This document shows positions 11,335 to 23,436 of a stretch of 64,000 bases of DNA, piece by piece; position 1 is the stretch's first letter, and each line of letters opens with the position of its first letter. Source of the DNA: Spinacia oleracea (taxonomy: Eukaryota; Streptophyta; Magnoliopsida; Caryophyllales; Amaranthaceae); NCBI RefSeq assembly GCF_020520425.1, contig NC_079487.1, positions 128,424,385 to 128,488,384 on the forward strand, in the 5' to 3' direction. A model generated the notes under the pieces. The model was not told the DNA's origin. It was given only the letters and a program-made list of their open reading frames with translations, and searched no databases. Made by a program: the position numbers and the translations under genes.

Positions 11335-12445
11335 CTGTTTAGTTTAGTTCAGATCAGATCTGATAAGATTAGATCTAATTTTTTCTGATCTAATCTGACT
11401 TGAACTTATTTTTTCTGATCTGATATGATCTGATCTGATATGATCTGATTCTTTATAATTAAATTTAAACAAAAATTTACATTTATTAATATTAAACGAC
11501 TTACATGTGAAATAAATGTTACACAAATTTATAATATTGTCATTATATATTTGACTTTGCTCATGATTTAACTATTCCTTATATTAGATAGACCTAGACA
11601 TGATCTAGATAGATCGGTTATGATCTAGACATATAAGTTCTGATCTGGATATGATCTGTATAGATCGGTTTTGATCTGGACATGATTTGTACATATTTGT
11701 TCTGTTCTGGATATGATCAGTTCTGATCTGGACATGATCTGTACATACCAGTTCTGATCTGGACATGATCTGTACATATTAGTTCTGATCTAGACATAAT
11801 TTTTACAGATCAGTTCTAATCTGGAAAGATCAGTTCTGATCTAGACAGATCTATCTGGACAAATCAATTCTGCTCTAGACATGATCTATACAGATTATTT
11901 CTAATCTGGACAGATCAGTTCTGATCTAGACAGATCTATCTGGACAAATCAATTCTGCTCTGGACATGATATGTACATATCATTTCTAATCTGGACATGA
12001 TTTGTACAAATTAGTTCTGATCTGGTTCTGATCTGTACAAACCCGTTCTAATCTAGTCATGATCAGTACAAATCAATTCTGATATGGACATGATTTTTGC
12101 AGATAAATTATGATCTGAGCATAATCTGTACAGAGTCGATATCTACACCCGTTATAATATGGACATATCGATCTGATTTGGACATGATCTGTACAAATCA
12201 GTTTTGATCTGAACATATTGGTTATGTAAGGATCGATTTTGATGTAGACAAGAACTTTGCAAATTTGAACATGGTCTGGATATGATATGTACAGATCAGT
12301 TATGATATGGTATTATCTGATCCTATCAGTTCTAGTCTAGATTTATAATGGTTATGATCTATAAAAATCAGTTTTGATATGGACATGACCTGATCATATC
12401 GTTTCTGATCTGAACTTAATGGTTTTAATTTGGACATAATAAATT
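11335..12445. repeat. Degenerate minisatellite of GATCTG/GACATGATCTGTACA units
   Basis: From about 11585 the words TTCTGATCTGGACATGATCT and GTACATATCAG alternate with a period of about 30-35 bp for some 850 bp, with heavy divergence. A separate GATCTGATCTGATATGATCT-rich block lies at 11345-11455. The left edge, TTAGGTCCTGTTTAGTTTAG, resembles the end of a Tourist/PIF-type MITE, so the array may have grown inside such an element. No matching right end was found. There is no coding potential. Confidence 0.7.
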
Positions 12446-13430
12446 TAAATGTTCTGTTAATGGTTTTTTATGCCTTAAGTAATACCCCCTCCCTAATTTT
12501 ATGTGTTTCTACAATTCCACTTTACTAACCGCTCCTTAAATGCAAGATGTTTACTCAAAAAAATAAAATAAAATGGAAGATGTGAGGTTCGAGGAAATTA
12601 CATTGGTTAGACCATGTGCATCCTTGACCTTCGGTCAAATGGAAAATAATTTCTCTCTCATCCTTCTCCTTCTTCCACCTCATATTCCACTAACTTGACA
12701 TACCACTTACTTAAATCTCTCCTTTTGCTTCTACAATCTTGACTCAAGGTCATTAATTTCTCTTACCTACTTTTTTTACTTTTACATATATAATCCACTC
12801 TAAATTCACCTTCAAACACAATTATAAATTTTAACAAAGGAATACATATGAAATTAAATTAACATTACATATAAATAAAAAATGTAACGTATAATCTTAA
12901 ACATAAATATATAGCACAATGAAGTAAAATTGATACATAACTAACTATTAATTTTTTTTTATTAAGTATCAATAGTCAGTCAAAAATAAAATTAATTACA
13001 TGCTTGCATGCTGGCAGGTTCACATGAGCCCAACAACTTGATATATTTGTTGCATGCATACAATCACGGTACAAATTGCGTTAAATATTTGCATGCAAAC
13101 ACCCAAAGCAACTGCAAGTAGAGTTGATGTCGGTCCCACCTCCAATTTTTATGCATTTGACATTGGGTCACATATGTGACCCGGGTTAAGGAAATTAATT
13201 TTTAACCCTTGTACACTGTCAACATTATAGTCATTTTGTCATATCAATTATCACTTGACCCAATCTATATGTCAAGGTTGTGCGTTCTCTTAGCAACTTA
13301 AGCATGTAAAATGTTTGGAATATCAAATTATCGGTACTTTGTGACAATTAAATTTTGGACCGGGCCTGCGTTGTATATTTGTGTGTCTCTTTCTCTCACC
13401 TCAATTAAAAGCCCACTAATGGAATCGTGA
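12446..13430. other. Intergenic DNA upstream of NOC2
   Basis: No gene seen. A lone Stowaway-like end (TACCCCCTCCCTAATTTTATG, about 12482) lacks a partner. The inverted pair TGCATCCTTGACC near 12618 and TCAAGGTTGTGCG near 13272 may be the TIRs of an unclassified element, but this is weak. Confidence 0.4.
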
Positions 13431-13736
13431 CTACTCTCTGACCTCCTCGTCGTGCTCCACAGCATTACTGTTCTTGTTTCAGTCTGATAAACCCTAAATT
13501 TGAGGGTTTAAGCTTATTTCTCCATCTTCGTTCTTGTTAGCTCTCTAAAAGTTCATATCTTTAGTGCTCCCTTTCCCATATTTCTCTCAGGTATACTACT
13601 CAATCCAGCTCTTTAATTACCAATTCGTCGAAATCAATTGTCACCCTTCTATTTCTTTTTGGGGGATATTATTCATCAATTAGTAAGTTCCTGAGAACTG
13701 TTTGAATTGTTTATGCAGTTAATTGATTCGAAGATC

Positions 13737-16700
13737 ATGGGTTCAAAGAAAAAAGGTAATTTCACCTTCCAATTCTATATACTTTTAGGATTTTATCCAT
13801 TTTTATTTATGCCCAATTAGCTAGTTTAGCTGATTATGATGTTTTTAAAGGTGGTTTTTTTTTGTTTGAATTTGAATTGCAGTAAAGAAATCAACTAATG
13901 TTGTATCAGATGAAGTGGGGGATAAGATGGAAGCTAAAGAACATAAGAAAGAGTTGGAAAGTCTTAAGGAATCGGTTAGACCTTTTACTATTTTTTTGGT
14001 TAATCATAGATTTTGTCTAGATGAGCATGATACAATTTGGGGGGTTTTGAAGGTTAATTGATCATTAATTTTGGTGCAGCAACCGGAATTTTATGAGTAT
14101 TTGAAAGAGGTGGACAAGGAGCTCCTAGAGTTTGATGATGAGGGCAATGAAGTAAGTTTTACTGCCTGTTGGATATATTAGCTTGTATTTCATGATTGGT
14201 TGTAGTTATTCAAGTATTGTCTTTTGGGTAGGATGATGATGATGCTGAAATTGATGGGGAGGATGATGAAATTGATGGAGATGATGATGAAATTGATGGG
14301 GATGATGACGCCGGGATTGAAGATGGGGAGGATTTCGACGATAGTGATGTTGAAGAAGAGGAGGCGGTTGTTAGGTCAAAAAAGGAAGAAAGCTCGGGTA
14401 GAACTATTATCACTATGGAAATGGTTGAATCCTGGTGTAAGGGTATTCAGGAAAATGAAAAAATTGCTCCTGTACGCTCTCTGCTGAAAGCCTATAGGGT
14501 AGCTTGTCATCTTGCAGAAGAAAGTGATGAAAAATCCTCAGAAAAGTTAACTACAATGTCTAAAGCTGTTATGAACAAAGTTATGGTAGAAACTTTGACT
14601 AATATCGATGGGATTCTTCGCAATTTGATGAATCTTCCTGCTTATGGAGGAAAGAAAGAGAAGTTAATTGAGGTAAAGAACACAAAAAGTTGGAAGAAGT
14701 ATCAGCATTTGGTGAAGTCATATCTTGGAAATTCGTTGCATGCTTTGAACCAAATGACAGACGCAAAGGATATCTCGTTTACTTTGAAGCACTTAACTAA
14801 GTCATCCTTGTTCTTGGCTGCTTTCCCAGCCTTTTTGAGGAAGTATATTAAGGTATGCCCCAATTCTTTCATCATTTTCCTTTTTACTTTTATGGTAAAA
14901 TTTTCCTTATCAGAAACCACTCTTGCATTGGTTCACGTTTCTCTTGACAAGTTTATGTATGACAGTGCAAATTACAACTCTGTTGCTTATCATGACGAAG
15001 CATGCTTATTTTGCTTAATATAGAGTACTCTTCTAAATGCTATAATCATTTCCTTGTCATCTGATTCAACTATTTCCTTACTTAACAATTAACATAGTAA
15101 GATTTACAGTCTTCTATTGATTGTTCAATGACAAATGAATTTGTGAATGCGATCTTTGTGATTTTGTCAGGTTGTTCTGCACTTTTGGGGTACCGGAAGC
15201 CGAGACCTTTCATTTGCAGCATTTTGGTTCCTAAGAACTCTATGTGTCCAACTTGGCACTGATTGTTTGGATGAGTGCTTTAAAGGGTTGTACAAAGCTT
15301 ATGTCATGAACTGTCAGTTTGTAAATGCAACTAAGTTGCAGCATATCCAATTTCTTAGGCAATTGTTTGTTGAATTTATGTTGGTGGACCTTCCAACCGC
15401 TTACCAACATGCCTTCGTCTTCATTCGACAATTAGCAATGATTTTGCGGGAGGCGTTGAACACAAAGACAAAGGTTAGTCTTTTTGTGCAAAATCACTCT
15501 TGATTCGGAAGTATTTGTTTTGGTTTTACATGCCTCGTTATTTTCGAATGGAGTTGTATACCAGTCGTCTTTCTTGAACATAGTTTGAAGCATTTGGCCC
15601 TAAAAATTTAAGATGGATGCTTACACTTCTGTTATTTCTGCTGTCATTTTTTTAGGAATCATTCAGGAAGGTTTATGAGTGGAAGTTTATCAATTGTATT
15701 GAGCTTTGGACTGTAGCAATCCGTAAATATGGTCTGGAACCTGACTTTCAACCCCTTGCTTATCCATTGACTCAAATAATTTCTGGAGTAGCCCGTTTAG
15801 TTCCAACTGCTCGTTACTTTCCTCTTCGAATGCGTTGTGTTAGAATGCTCAACTGTATTGCTGCTGCAACTGACACTTTCATACCAGTTTCCATGCTACT
15901 TTTGGATATGTTAGAGATGAAAGAACTGAACTGTCCACCTAGTGGAGGTGTTGGCAAAGCTGTTGACTTGCGGACAATACTCAAGGTACAACTTTCTCTT
16001 ATCGGGGTACTCCAAGCGTGTGATCACTTTTTCCTCTCTCTTAACTCATGACTTCCTTTTTATAGGTCAGCAAACAAGCACTTAAGACTCGGTCATTTCA
16101 GGAAGCATGTGTGTCTTCTGTGATTGACGAATTGGGTGAACATTTGGCTCAATGGAGCTATTCTGTTGCTTTCTTCGAATTATCTTTTATACCAGCTGTT
16201 AGATTGCGTAATTTTTGCAAATGCACCAAAGTTGAGAGGTTCCGTAAAGACATGAAAGAACTTATTCGACAGGTATAACAATGTCTGTGATGAATAGTAA
16301 TTGTACCTTCATAAACAGAACTCGGAACACAACATATAGCATCATAGAACATTTATTTGTTTTTTTTTTCTTTTTTTTTTCTGTTTCTTCTTTTTCCTTT
16401 TATCCCTTGCTTATAACATTTATTTGCTTATACTGATGATGTGCAAACTGCTAACTGTAATGCCTGCAGATTGAGGCCAACTCAGAATTTGCAAACAAAA
16501 AACGTGCAACAATCTCTTTCTTGCCAAGTGATCCAGCTATTTCGTCTTTCCTCGAGGTTTGCTATTCATATGTATTCTTTATCTGCCAGTAGCCAAATTC
16601 ATGCATACATCAAATGTAATCTACGGATGTTTACTTGTATCAAAGGGTAAATTCGACAGATACTCCTATGCTTAATTGTTTTTCATACTTGGGTTGGCAC

Positions 16701-17684
16701 AAAGATTCAAAATATTGGGTAGAGAGAGAAACATAAGAGAAAGTGTAGAGATGGAGAGAGATTAATTAAGTGAGAAAAAGAGTAAGACTCCTTGAAAAGA
16801 CGAGTATTATTTTTTACCATGGGACACCCGTGTTTAAGGGTAGTGTATAATCTATTAGGGACGCAGGGTTATTTGTTTTCTATTGTTTCCCTTTCCCTTT
16901 CCCTTTCTACTATGAGTTTCCCATGTAATACGAAGTATAAACAAATTTCATGGTTCTTTCAGGAGGAGAAGCAGTCTGGTGCTAGTCCCTTGTCGAAGTA
17001 TGTTGCTACATTACGCCAAAAAGCTCAACAGAGGAACGTCTCTGTATCAGAATCCAGGTTCACTACTGTGCTTCTTCTTATATACATTTGTGGATATATG
17101 TTTATTCTGTAAGAACACTAAATTTTATCATTATCATCCAGTGTCCTTTATGGTGCGGAGCCACCCATTTCCGATAAAATGCTCGCAGAAAGTGATGATG
17201 AAGATGAAGATGAAGGAGACAAAGGTGAAGCAGTCTTTAATTCCTTCTGGACACAACAGAAAGAAACCAGGTATGACATTGTCAGAGTTTAGTATTATAT
17301 TTTACATGCCACGTTTTACAGGACTATACAGCCTTTTCAGGTTGAATATAGTAAGCCTTTGGTTTTCTACTTTCTGATCCTACGTGACTTGTTTGCAATT
17401 GCAGGGATAAGCCTCCCCCCGAGGATGAAAAAACACAGAAAAACAAGAAGAAATCGAAGAGCTCGCCAAAGGACGCAATAGATGAAGATATTGTAGAGGA
17501 TTTGGTGCTAAGTTCAGATGAAGAAGGCGAACCCATGGATGACTCTCCTCTGCCTGAAGAAACTGTTAAAACAGAAAAGGGGACCCCGAAAAGACGGAAC
17601 AAGCGAAAGCCTACTATAGATGGTTCAGTGAAGAATGAACGGGTAAGTAAGAAGGGGGGAAAGAAGAGAAAGCGAAGTCACTAG
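13737..17684 (+). CDS. NOC2: Nucleolar complex protein 2 (NOC2) homolog, 744 aa
   Basis: Eleven coding exons keep the frame with GT..AG borders: 13737-13755, 13883-13974, 14080-14151, 14232-14852, 15171-15473, 15656-15985, 16066-16272, 16470-16556, 16963-17057, 17142-17270 and 17405-17684. Together they make 745 codons including the stop. The protein has a basic start (MGSKKK), a Glu/Asp-rich block at about 56-110 coded by GATGATGATGAAATTGATGG repeats, and the long conserved NOC2 core at about 130-575. Core landmarks are [43 protein letters not shown] and [12 protein letters not shown]. The tail is Lys/Arg- and acid-rich, with nuclear-localisation-like [11 protein letters not shown] at the end. 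NOC2 pairs with NOC1 or NOC3 in nucleolar 60S pre-ribosome maturation; plants also have the relative REBELOTE. The leader probably contains an intron at 13591-13718 (CTCTCAG|GTATAC to TTATGCAG). Chain length and motif order are typical. Confidence 0.93.
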
Positions 17685-17987
17685 CCATACGCAGAGTATA
17701 ATTTGGAAATTTGGATTTTTTTTTGGGAGGCTTGATTAATAGAGGGATGTTATTAAGCATGTTCTTAAGGATCAAAGGTACTTTTTGCACGTTAGAAGAA
17801 GCACATCACCAGAAAATGTAAAAATAATAGAATATCATAATTCTTTTTTGGTCTAAGGTCTGTTAATGGATTGATTTGGTATTATTTCTAGTTTTGATCA
17901 TGAGTTTAAGCATTGATCATTCCGGTTCTTGGTTATTTTCTGAGAATAAAGGCCATTGGAGAAGATTATATGTGGAGTTTTAATTGT
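17685..17987 (+). other. NOC2 3' flank
   Basis: Probably holds the NOC2 3' UTR. The phrase GGAGGCTTGATTAATAGAGGGATGTTAT near 17726 recurs, slightly changed, near 34974 on the far side of the Copia insertion. Confidence 0.5.
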
Positions 17988-18158
17988 TTTTTTCTTTTTT
18001 CTTTTTTTGGTGTTAGCACCGGTTCATCCTTAGGTATAATCCGGATTCAGGGCAAGGTGGTTAGGTTCCAGTCCCCTCTCAATTGTTGCGAGGGATCGAA
18101 CACGAGTTCTCCTTATCAAGTTTAGCCCCAATCACCATTGAACCAACTAGTAATTGGT
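17988..18158 (-). mobile_element. tRNA-derived SINE, 171 bp, with 15-bp target duplication
   Basis: Read on the minus strand, the element begins with an A-box-like TGGTTCAATGGTG and, about 35 bases later, a B-box-like GTGTTCGATCC. These are the internal RNA polymerase III promoter boxes of tRNA-type SINEs. It ends in an A-rich tail (plus strand TTTTTTTCTTTTTTCTTTTTTT). The 15-bp word TGGAGTTTTAATTGT flanks it on both sides (17973-17987 and 18159-18173), which marks target-primed insertion. The family name is unknown to me. Confidence 0.8.
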
Positions 18159-18573
18159 TGGAGTTTTAATTGTACGAAGGGAAAGATGATTGATGGTGGT
18201 CAAGTGCTCCGTAATCCGTATTATTATTCTTGAAGTGTTAAATTCACCTTTTTACGTTATTTTTGTTTGGTAATCAATGTTGGTATGATTATTGAATGAG
18301 ACCCCTCCTAAAAGTGAATTTTTTTGCAACATTCAACTAACAAAACGATTTGCGTGTAATCATCTCACTGCTTAATAATCCTCTTAGCTACTGAATTCAA
18401 ATTTGTATTAGATAGTATTAGTTAATTAGTTAAGCAATATTCAAATTTGCAAACCTAAATACCAAGAACAAATTACAAAATTAAGTTGTTGGAAAGGGCT
18501 TACCTTCTAGGAAGGGCCTCCCTACCAAAAACTTACGCGTTACAATCAAATTAAACTACTATACCGATTGAAT

Positions 18574-18599
18574 ATCTATCTATCTATCTATCTATCTAT
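18574..18599. repeat. TATC microsatellite
   Basis: About six and a half perfect TATC units just downstream of the DUF1644 gene's stop codon, probably within its 3' UTR or flank. Confidence 0.9.
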
Positions 18600-18623
18600 G
18601 TATCATTGTATCTGTAGCTGAAA

Positions 18624-19328
18624 TTAACTTGCAATTTTCTCCAACCGCGTCTGCAAGCGTAGCTGGCGCTGGTACCACCGCTGCAAGTGAACTTGTGATC
18701 TTGATTCATGATCAATATCTGCCACCGTATCTGGTAATTCACGAACCATCCCATTAAAGACTTCAACCATACGACCGTTACGTATCATATAACCACCAAA
18801 AACAGGAACCCAATTAACAATATCATGTATCTGTATCTGTATCTGTTGTTGTTGATGTTGGTCAAGCCCTGCTCTAGACGGGCCAGGCCCGACTTCATCA
18901 AAGTGATGTTGGTCGAGCCCTGCTCTAGACGGGCCAGGCCCGACTTTATCAAAGTGATCACGCTTCGTGTGTTTGCACAACTCATCATAGTTACCTACAA
19001 ACGTGCAATATTCTTTTGCACAGTCTCGAGTCTTGGAATTCATGTAATTTTTAGCAGCCTCTTCGACATCCCTCACCTCTAAAACATCTCCCCTACACAG
19101 AGGACATCTTTTATTGATGTTGAGTTCCTGAAATTGACGGAGGCAATTGGAATGCCAGTGAGTTGGATTGCAGATGTAAGGTTTACAGCCTTTAGCATGG
19201 GAACTACATATTAGAAGAGCTGCATTATGAGGATGTTCTAAGCAGATTGTGCACAATTCAACATCCCATTCTTTTTCTTTTTCTTTTTCTTTTTCTTTTT
19301 CTTTTTGCAGGCGAGTTGTGTCCTCCAT
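18624..19328 (-). CDS. DUF1644 zinc-finger (RING/C2H2-like) protein, 234 aa
   Basis: A single uninterrupted frame. After a charged (KE)n run (about 9-20, coded by CTTTTT repeats) comes a Cys/His-rich module. It runs CTICLEHPHNAALLICSSH, then GCKPYICNPTHWHSNCL, then CPLCRGD (about 26-80), the DUF1644 signature of plant proteins with RING-like metal-binding residues. A second cluster, CAKEYCTFVGNYDELCKHTKRDH (about 101-123), resembles a C2H2 finger. Then a 17-residue unit, HFDKVGPGPSRAGLDQH, is present twice in tandem, coded by a direct DNA duplication, followed by Gln repeats. Some DUF1644 proteins are stress-responsive nuclear proteins in rice. The exact role here is unknown. The start codon is the first ATG after a TATA-bearing AT-rich stretch (TATATATAG near 19378 on the plus strand). 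Confidence 0.85.
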   Translation of the reverse strand: MEDTTRLQKEKEKEKEKEKEWDVELCTICLEHPHNAALLICSSHAKGCKPYICNPTHWHSNCLRQFQELNINKRCPLCRGDVLEVRDVEEAAKNYMNSKTRDCAKEYCTFVGNYDELCKHTKRDHFDKVGPGPSRAGLDQHHFDEVGPGPSRAGLDQHQQQQIQIQIHDIVNWVPVFGGYMIRNGRMVEVFNGMVRELPDTVADIDHESRSQVHLQRWYQRQLRLQTRLEKIAS

Positions 19329-19339
19329 AGCTGATCGAT

Positions 19340-19734
19340 TAAGAGTTTGTGATTAAAATCTCTGAAGAATTACTTTTATATATATAGAACAAATATTAAT
19401 AAAACCAACTTCAACTCGGTGTTGAATTTAGTAATCTAGACGGAGTAGGATCATAATAATGTACGTTTTAACAATTTTACTTTCCTAAACCGGCCTACTA
19501 CTAAGTACTCCGTGTTGAGATAGTGAGTATTTGTTTAGTATATAATTAGTTAATTACTGCATGTTTAGGAAACTACGGAATTACGTTTGCTTTTTATGGG
19601 TGGCTGGCAGAGTCTTGGTGCTCAAGACTTGTTTTCAACTCCTTGAATAATAAACCCGTTATGTAACAATTTTACTTTCCTAAACCTAGTAAATTACTTG
19701 CTGAATAACAATTTTACTCCGTCTTCAAATAGTA
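19340..19734. other. Intergenic DNA between the DUF1644 gene and the Copia insertion
   Basis: Probably the DUF1644 promoter: AT-rich with a TATATATA run at about 19378-19385. The words AACAATTTTACTTTCCTAAACC (near 19470 and 19668) repeat. The phrase AATTACTTGCTGA near 19691 resembles the sequence at the Copia insertion site itself (34905-34917). Confidence 0.5.
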
Positions 19735-19739
19735 ATTAC

Positions 19740-20014
19740 TATAGAATTTCAAGAACACACGTTTTAATAAGAATACCTCTCTTATTATCTTTAAGGTAAA
19801 ATTACTCAAAAACCTTAAACTCACAAATCTCATAAGTTGTGCTACAACCTAGCACCTCCTTATATAAGAAAACCCAACTTATTCCTAATCCTATTAGGTC
19901 TCTATTTATATTTAGATAACTCCTAAATACAATCCTATTAGATACCTCTTATATTTAGATAACTCCTAAATATACATAGCTTGATCCTCCAGCTATTTCA
20001 AGTTTACAACAACA
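19740..20014 (-). repeat. Outer Copia LTR, downstream copy
   Basis: 275 bp, identical to the upstream copy as read. It is preceded on the minus strand by the polypurine tract. The last few codons of the pol frame (to 19993) extend into it. Confidence 0.9.
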
Positions 20015-23000
20015 TTCTCCCCCTTAAGCTTGAAATAATCTTCTTTCACATCTCGAATTCCAACAAGACTCCCCATTTCCTTGAATTTATTGTTTCCAAG
20101 TGCCTTTGTCAAGATGTCAGCCTTTTGCATATTACCTGGAACGTGCTCAACTTCCACTTGTTCATTCTCAACACATTCACGGATAAAATGATATCTCGTG
20201 TGTATATGTTTACTGCGTTCATGGAAAACTGGATTCTTGGTAAGGGCTATTGCAGATTTGTTGTCAACTCGAATTGTCACCTTTTCACATTCTCTACCAG
20301 TTACTTCAGCAAAGAGTTCTTGAAGCCAAATAGCTTGTTTTGCAGCTTCCGTGGCTGCCATGAATTCTGCTTCACAAGAGGAGAGTGCTACTGTTTCTTG
20401 CTTTTGCGAACACCACGTGATAGGACACTCATCAAAGTAGAAAACATGGCCAGTTGTGCTCTTCCCATCATCCACGTCAACATTGTGGCTGCTGTCACTA
20501 TACCCTACTAGTCCCGTACCATTGGATCGCTTAAAAGTAAGTCCAAAAGACAATGTTCCTCGTAAGTACCTTAGAACTTGTTTTAGGGCTGCTCCATGAG
20601 ACTCCTTTGGTTCTTGCATGTATCGACTAAGAACACCAACACTGAAAGAGAGATCAGGTCTTGTGTGAAGTAAGTATCGGAGACACCCAATACTCCTTCT
20701 ATAATCCTTTTCATCAATGCAACGTTCTTCAAGTCTCTTTGATAGCTTTATATTTTGATCCATTGGTACTTGAGATGTATTGCACTCATTCATTCCAGCT
20801 TCTTCCAGAATTTTAGACGCATACCTTTCCTGGTTTAGTGTTATACCATCCTTGTGTTGGAGTACTTCAATACCAAGATAATACGTTAGCTTTCCAAGAT
20901 CACTCATCTCAAACTTTGTTGCCATTTCTTTCTTAAACTCGAGTATCATATCAAGATTTGAACCCGTAACTAAGAGATCATCTACATATACGGCTACAAC
21001 CAAAAGGTGTCCTTTCTCCTCCTTTCTATACAGTGATGGTTCCTTGGAACACTTATTAAAGCCTAACTCTTTAAGAATATTGTTCAATTTCTCATTCCAC
21101 GCCCTAGGTGCTTGCTTTAATCCGTAAAGTGCTTTGTTCAGTTTGTACACCTTATCTTCACTTCCTTTGATCTCGAACCCTTCTGGTTGGGTGACATATA
21201 CTACTTCCTTCAATTCTCCATGTAGAAACGCGGTTTTTACATCCAGATGATGTATCTCCCAACCATTTGAGGCAGCTAGAGCAATGATGAATCGAATTGT
21301 CTCAATGCGTGCTACCGGGGCAAAGACTTCATCAAAATCAATACCAAATCTTTGTACATACCCTTTCGCAACTAATCTTGCTTTATGTTTGTTGATACTT
21401 TTGTCAGGATTACGTTTTGTCTTGAAAACCCATTTCAGCCCAATTGCCTTGGCTCCAACTGGTAGATCAACCAAGTTCCATGTCTTATTCTTGGTTATCG
21501 ATGAGAGCTCATCTTCACAAGCCTTTACCCAATGCTTTGTTTTCTTTGCTTCATTAAAGTCCCAAGGTTCCTCATTAATCAAGATTAGAAGACGTTCACA
21601 CTCAACTTCCGCAAGACAAACATAATCATTCAAATATGCCGGTTTCACACTCGGTCTTGATGATCTTCTTACAGGAGCTTGGTCATCAGCTAAGTCTTCA
21701 CTGATTTCACGATCGGAGCTTTCTGTTTCATAGTTTGGAGCTCTTTCTGGGTTGTCCTCGTTATCACTCATAATTCGAGTGTTACAATCCCCTCCTTCAT
21801 TATGATCAACTCCTTCAATTTCTATGGTGCTTACATCTTCACTTATACCTCTATTACCAAATTCTCCTAAGTCAATAATGAACGTTCCTGAGTCTTTACT
21901 TGCTTCTCCTTCAATGTTGTTCCAGCTCCAACTTTTATCTTCATCGAATATTACATCACGACTCACTATTATTTTTGAGGTTGAAGGATCAAATAGACGA
22001 TAGGCCTTTGACCCCGGTTCTGTCCCTAAGTGTACCAATTTTCTTGATCTATCATCTAGCTTCTTCCTTCCTATAGCTTCTGTCCTTGTATACCCGATAC
22101 AACCAAATACTCTAAGGTGTTCAATGTTAGGTTTCTTCCCCTTAAGCACTTCGTATGGAGTTTGTGTAGCTAAAGATCTAGTTGCAACTCTATTGATTAG
22201 GTAAGTAGCATGCCTCACAGCCTCTCCCCATAGATAGTTTGGTAAACTCTTGTGTTTTAAGATACACCTAGTCATCTCTAAGAGTGTTCGATTGCGTCTT
22301 TCGACTACCCCGTTTTGTTGAGGTGAATAGGGTGCAGTCAAGTGTCTTTTTATGCCATTTTTATCACAGTAAGCTTGAAACTCGTGTGACATAAACTCTC
22401 CACCCCTATCAGTTCGGAACGTTTTGATTACAGTTCTCGTTTCCTGTTCAGCAAGCATCTTGAAGTTCTTGAATTTATCAAGAGCTTCACTCTTCTCCTT
22501 TAACAAAATAGTCCACATGTAGCGTGAGTAATCATCAATGAGTACGAATACATACCTCTTATGAGCTGGTGTACAGGGTGTGATAGGGCCACATAGATCC
22601 CCATGAATAAGTTCAAGAATTTGAGTAGCTCGATAAGAGGTGGCTTGTGGAAAGGGCTGCCTTGTTTGTTTCCCACGAAGACATGATTCACACGTTTCCT
22701 TTTCTACTACGACTTTTGGTATACCAGTTACTAACTCTTTGTTGATCATTAGTTTCATTGTCTCCAAGTTAACGTGACCTAGTCGTGCGTGCCACTTTGA
22801 TGATTCACTTGATGTTGTTAACTGCAAACACTTGATGTTTTCTACCTCCAATATGACCTTGTAAAGACGATTCTTTGATCTGGTTGTCTTCACCAATAAT
22901 TGACCTAATCGATTATAGAGCATCAATTGATCTTCTTTCATACTTACTTCACATCCTGCTTCTGTCGCTTGACCAAGGCTTATGATATTACTTCTCAAAT

Positions 23001-23436
23001 CTGGTATATAGTATATGTTGCTCAAGACCTTCTTTTCACCGGTTTTGAACAAGAATCGAATAGAACCTTTACCTTTTATATCGATACGGGAATCATCTCC
23101 AAATCTCACTTTTCCCTTGACTGTTTCATCAAGATCCAGGAAGAACTTACGATTTCCACACATATGATTGCTTGCACCATTATCGAGGTACCATATATCC
23201 TTTGTGTCTAGTTCACCTTCAAACTTGCTTGGTTGCACCTTTTGCTCATTGAGATACACCACCTCGTGCATCATCAATCCATCGGCTTCTTGAGTGTCAT
23301 CATCTTTCTTCTCCATGGCTTCTTGGAGTTTAAGCAGTCTATCAGGGCATTCAGAAGCATAGTGACCTTTCTTATCACAACGATAGCATGTTATAGATTC
23401 TTTGTCTCGTTTTTGATAATTCCCATATCGTCCACG
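19993..23436 (-). pseudogene. Outer Copia pol portion
   Basis: The frame carries, in order, an aspartic protease segment (WYLDNGASNHMCG), an integrase zinc-binding and core region (WHARLGHVN, GDLCGPI, FRTDRGGEF, PYSPQQNGVVERRNR), reverse transcriptase with YVDDLLVTG, and RNase H (SSCEAEFMAATEAAKQAIWL). This is the Copia domain order. The portion is separated from its gag by the nested insertion. Confidence 0.9.

Noticed and set aside
12618-13285. Possible TIR element (TGCATCCTTGACC ... TCAAGGTTGTGCG)
   Set aside because: Short imperfect inverted words only, with no target duplication found.
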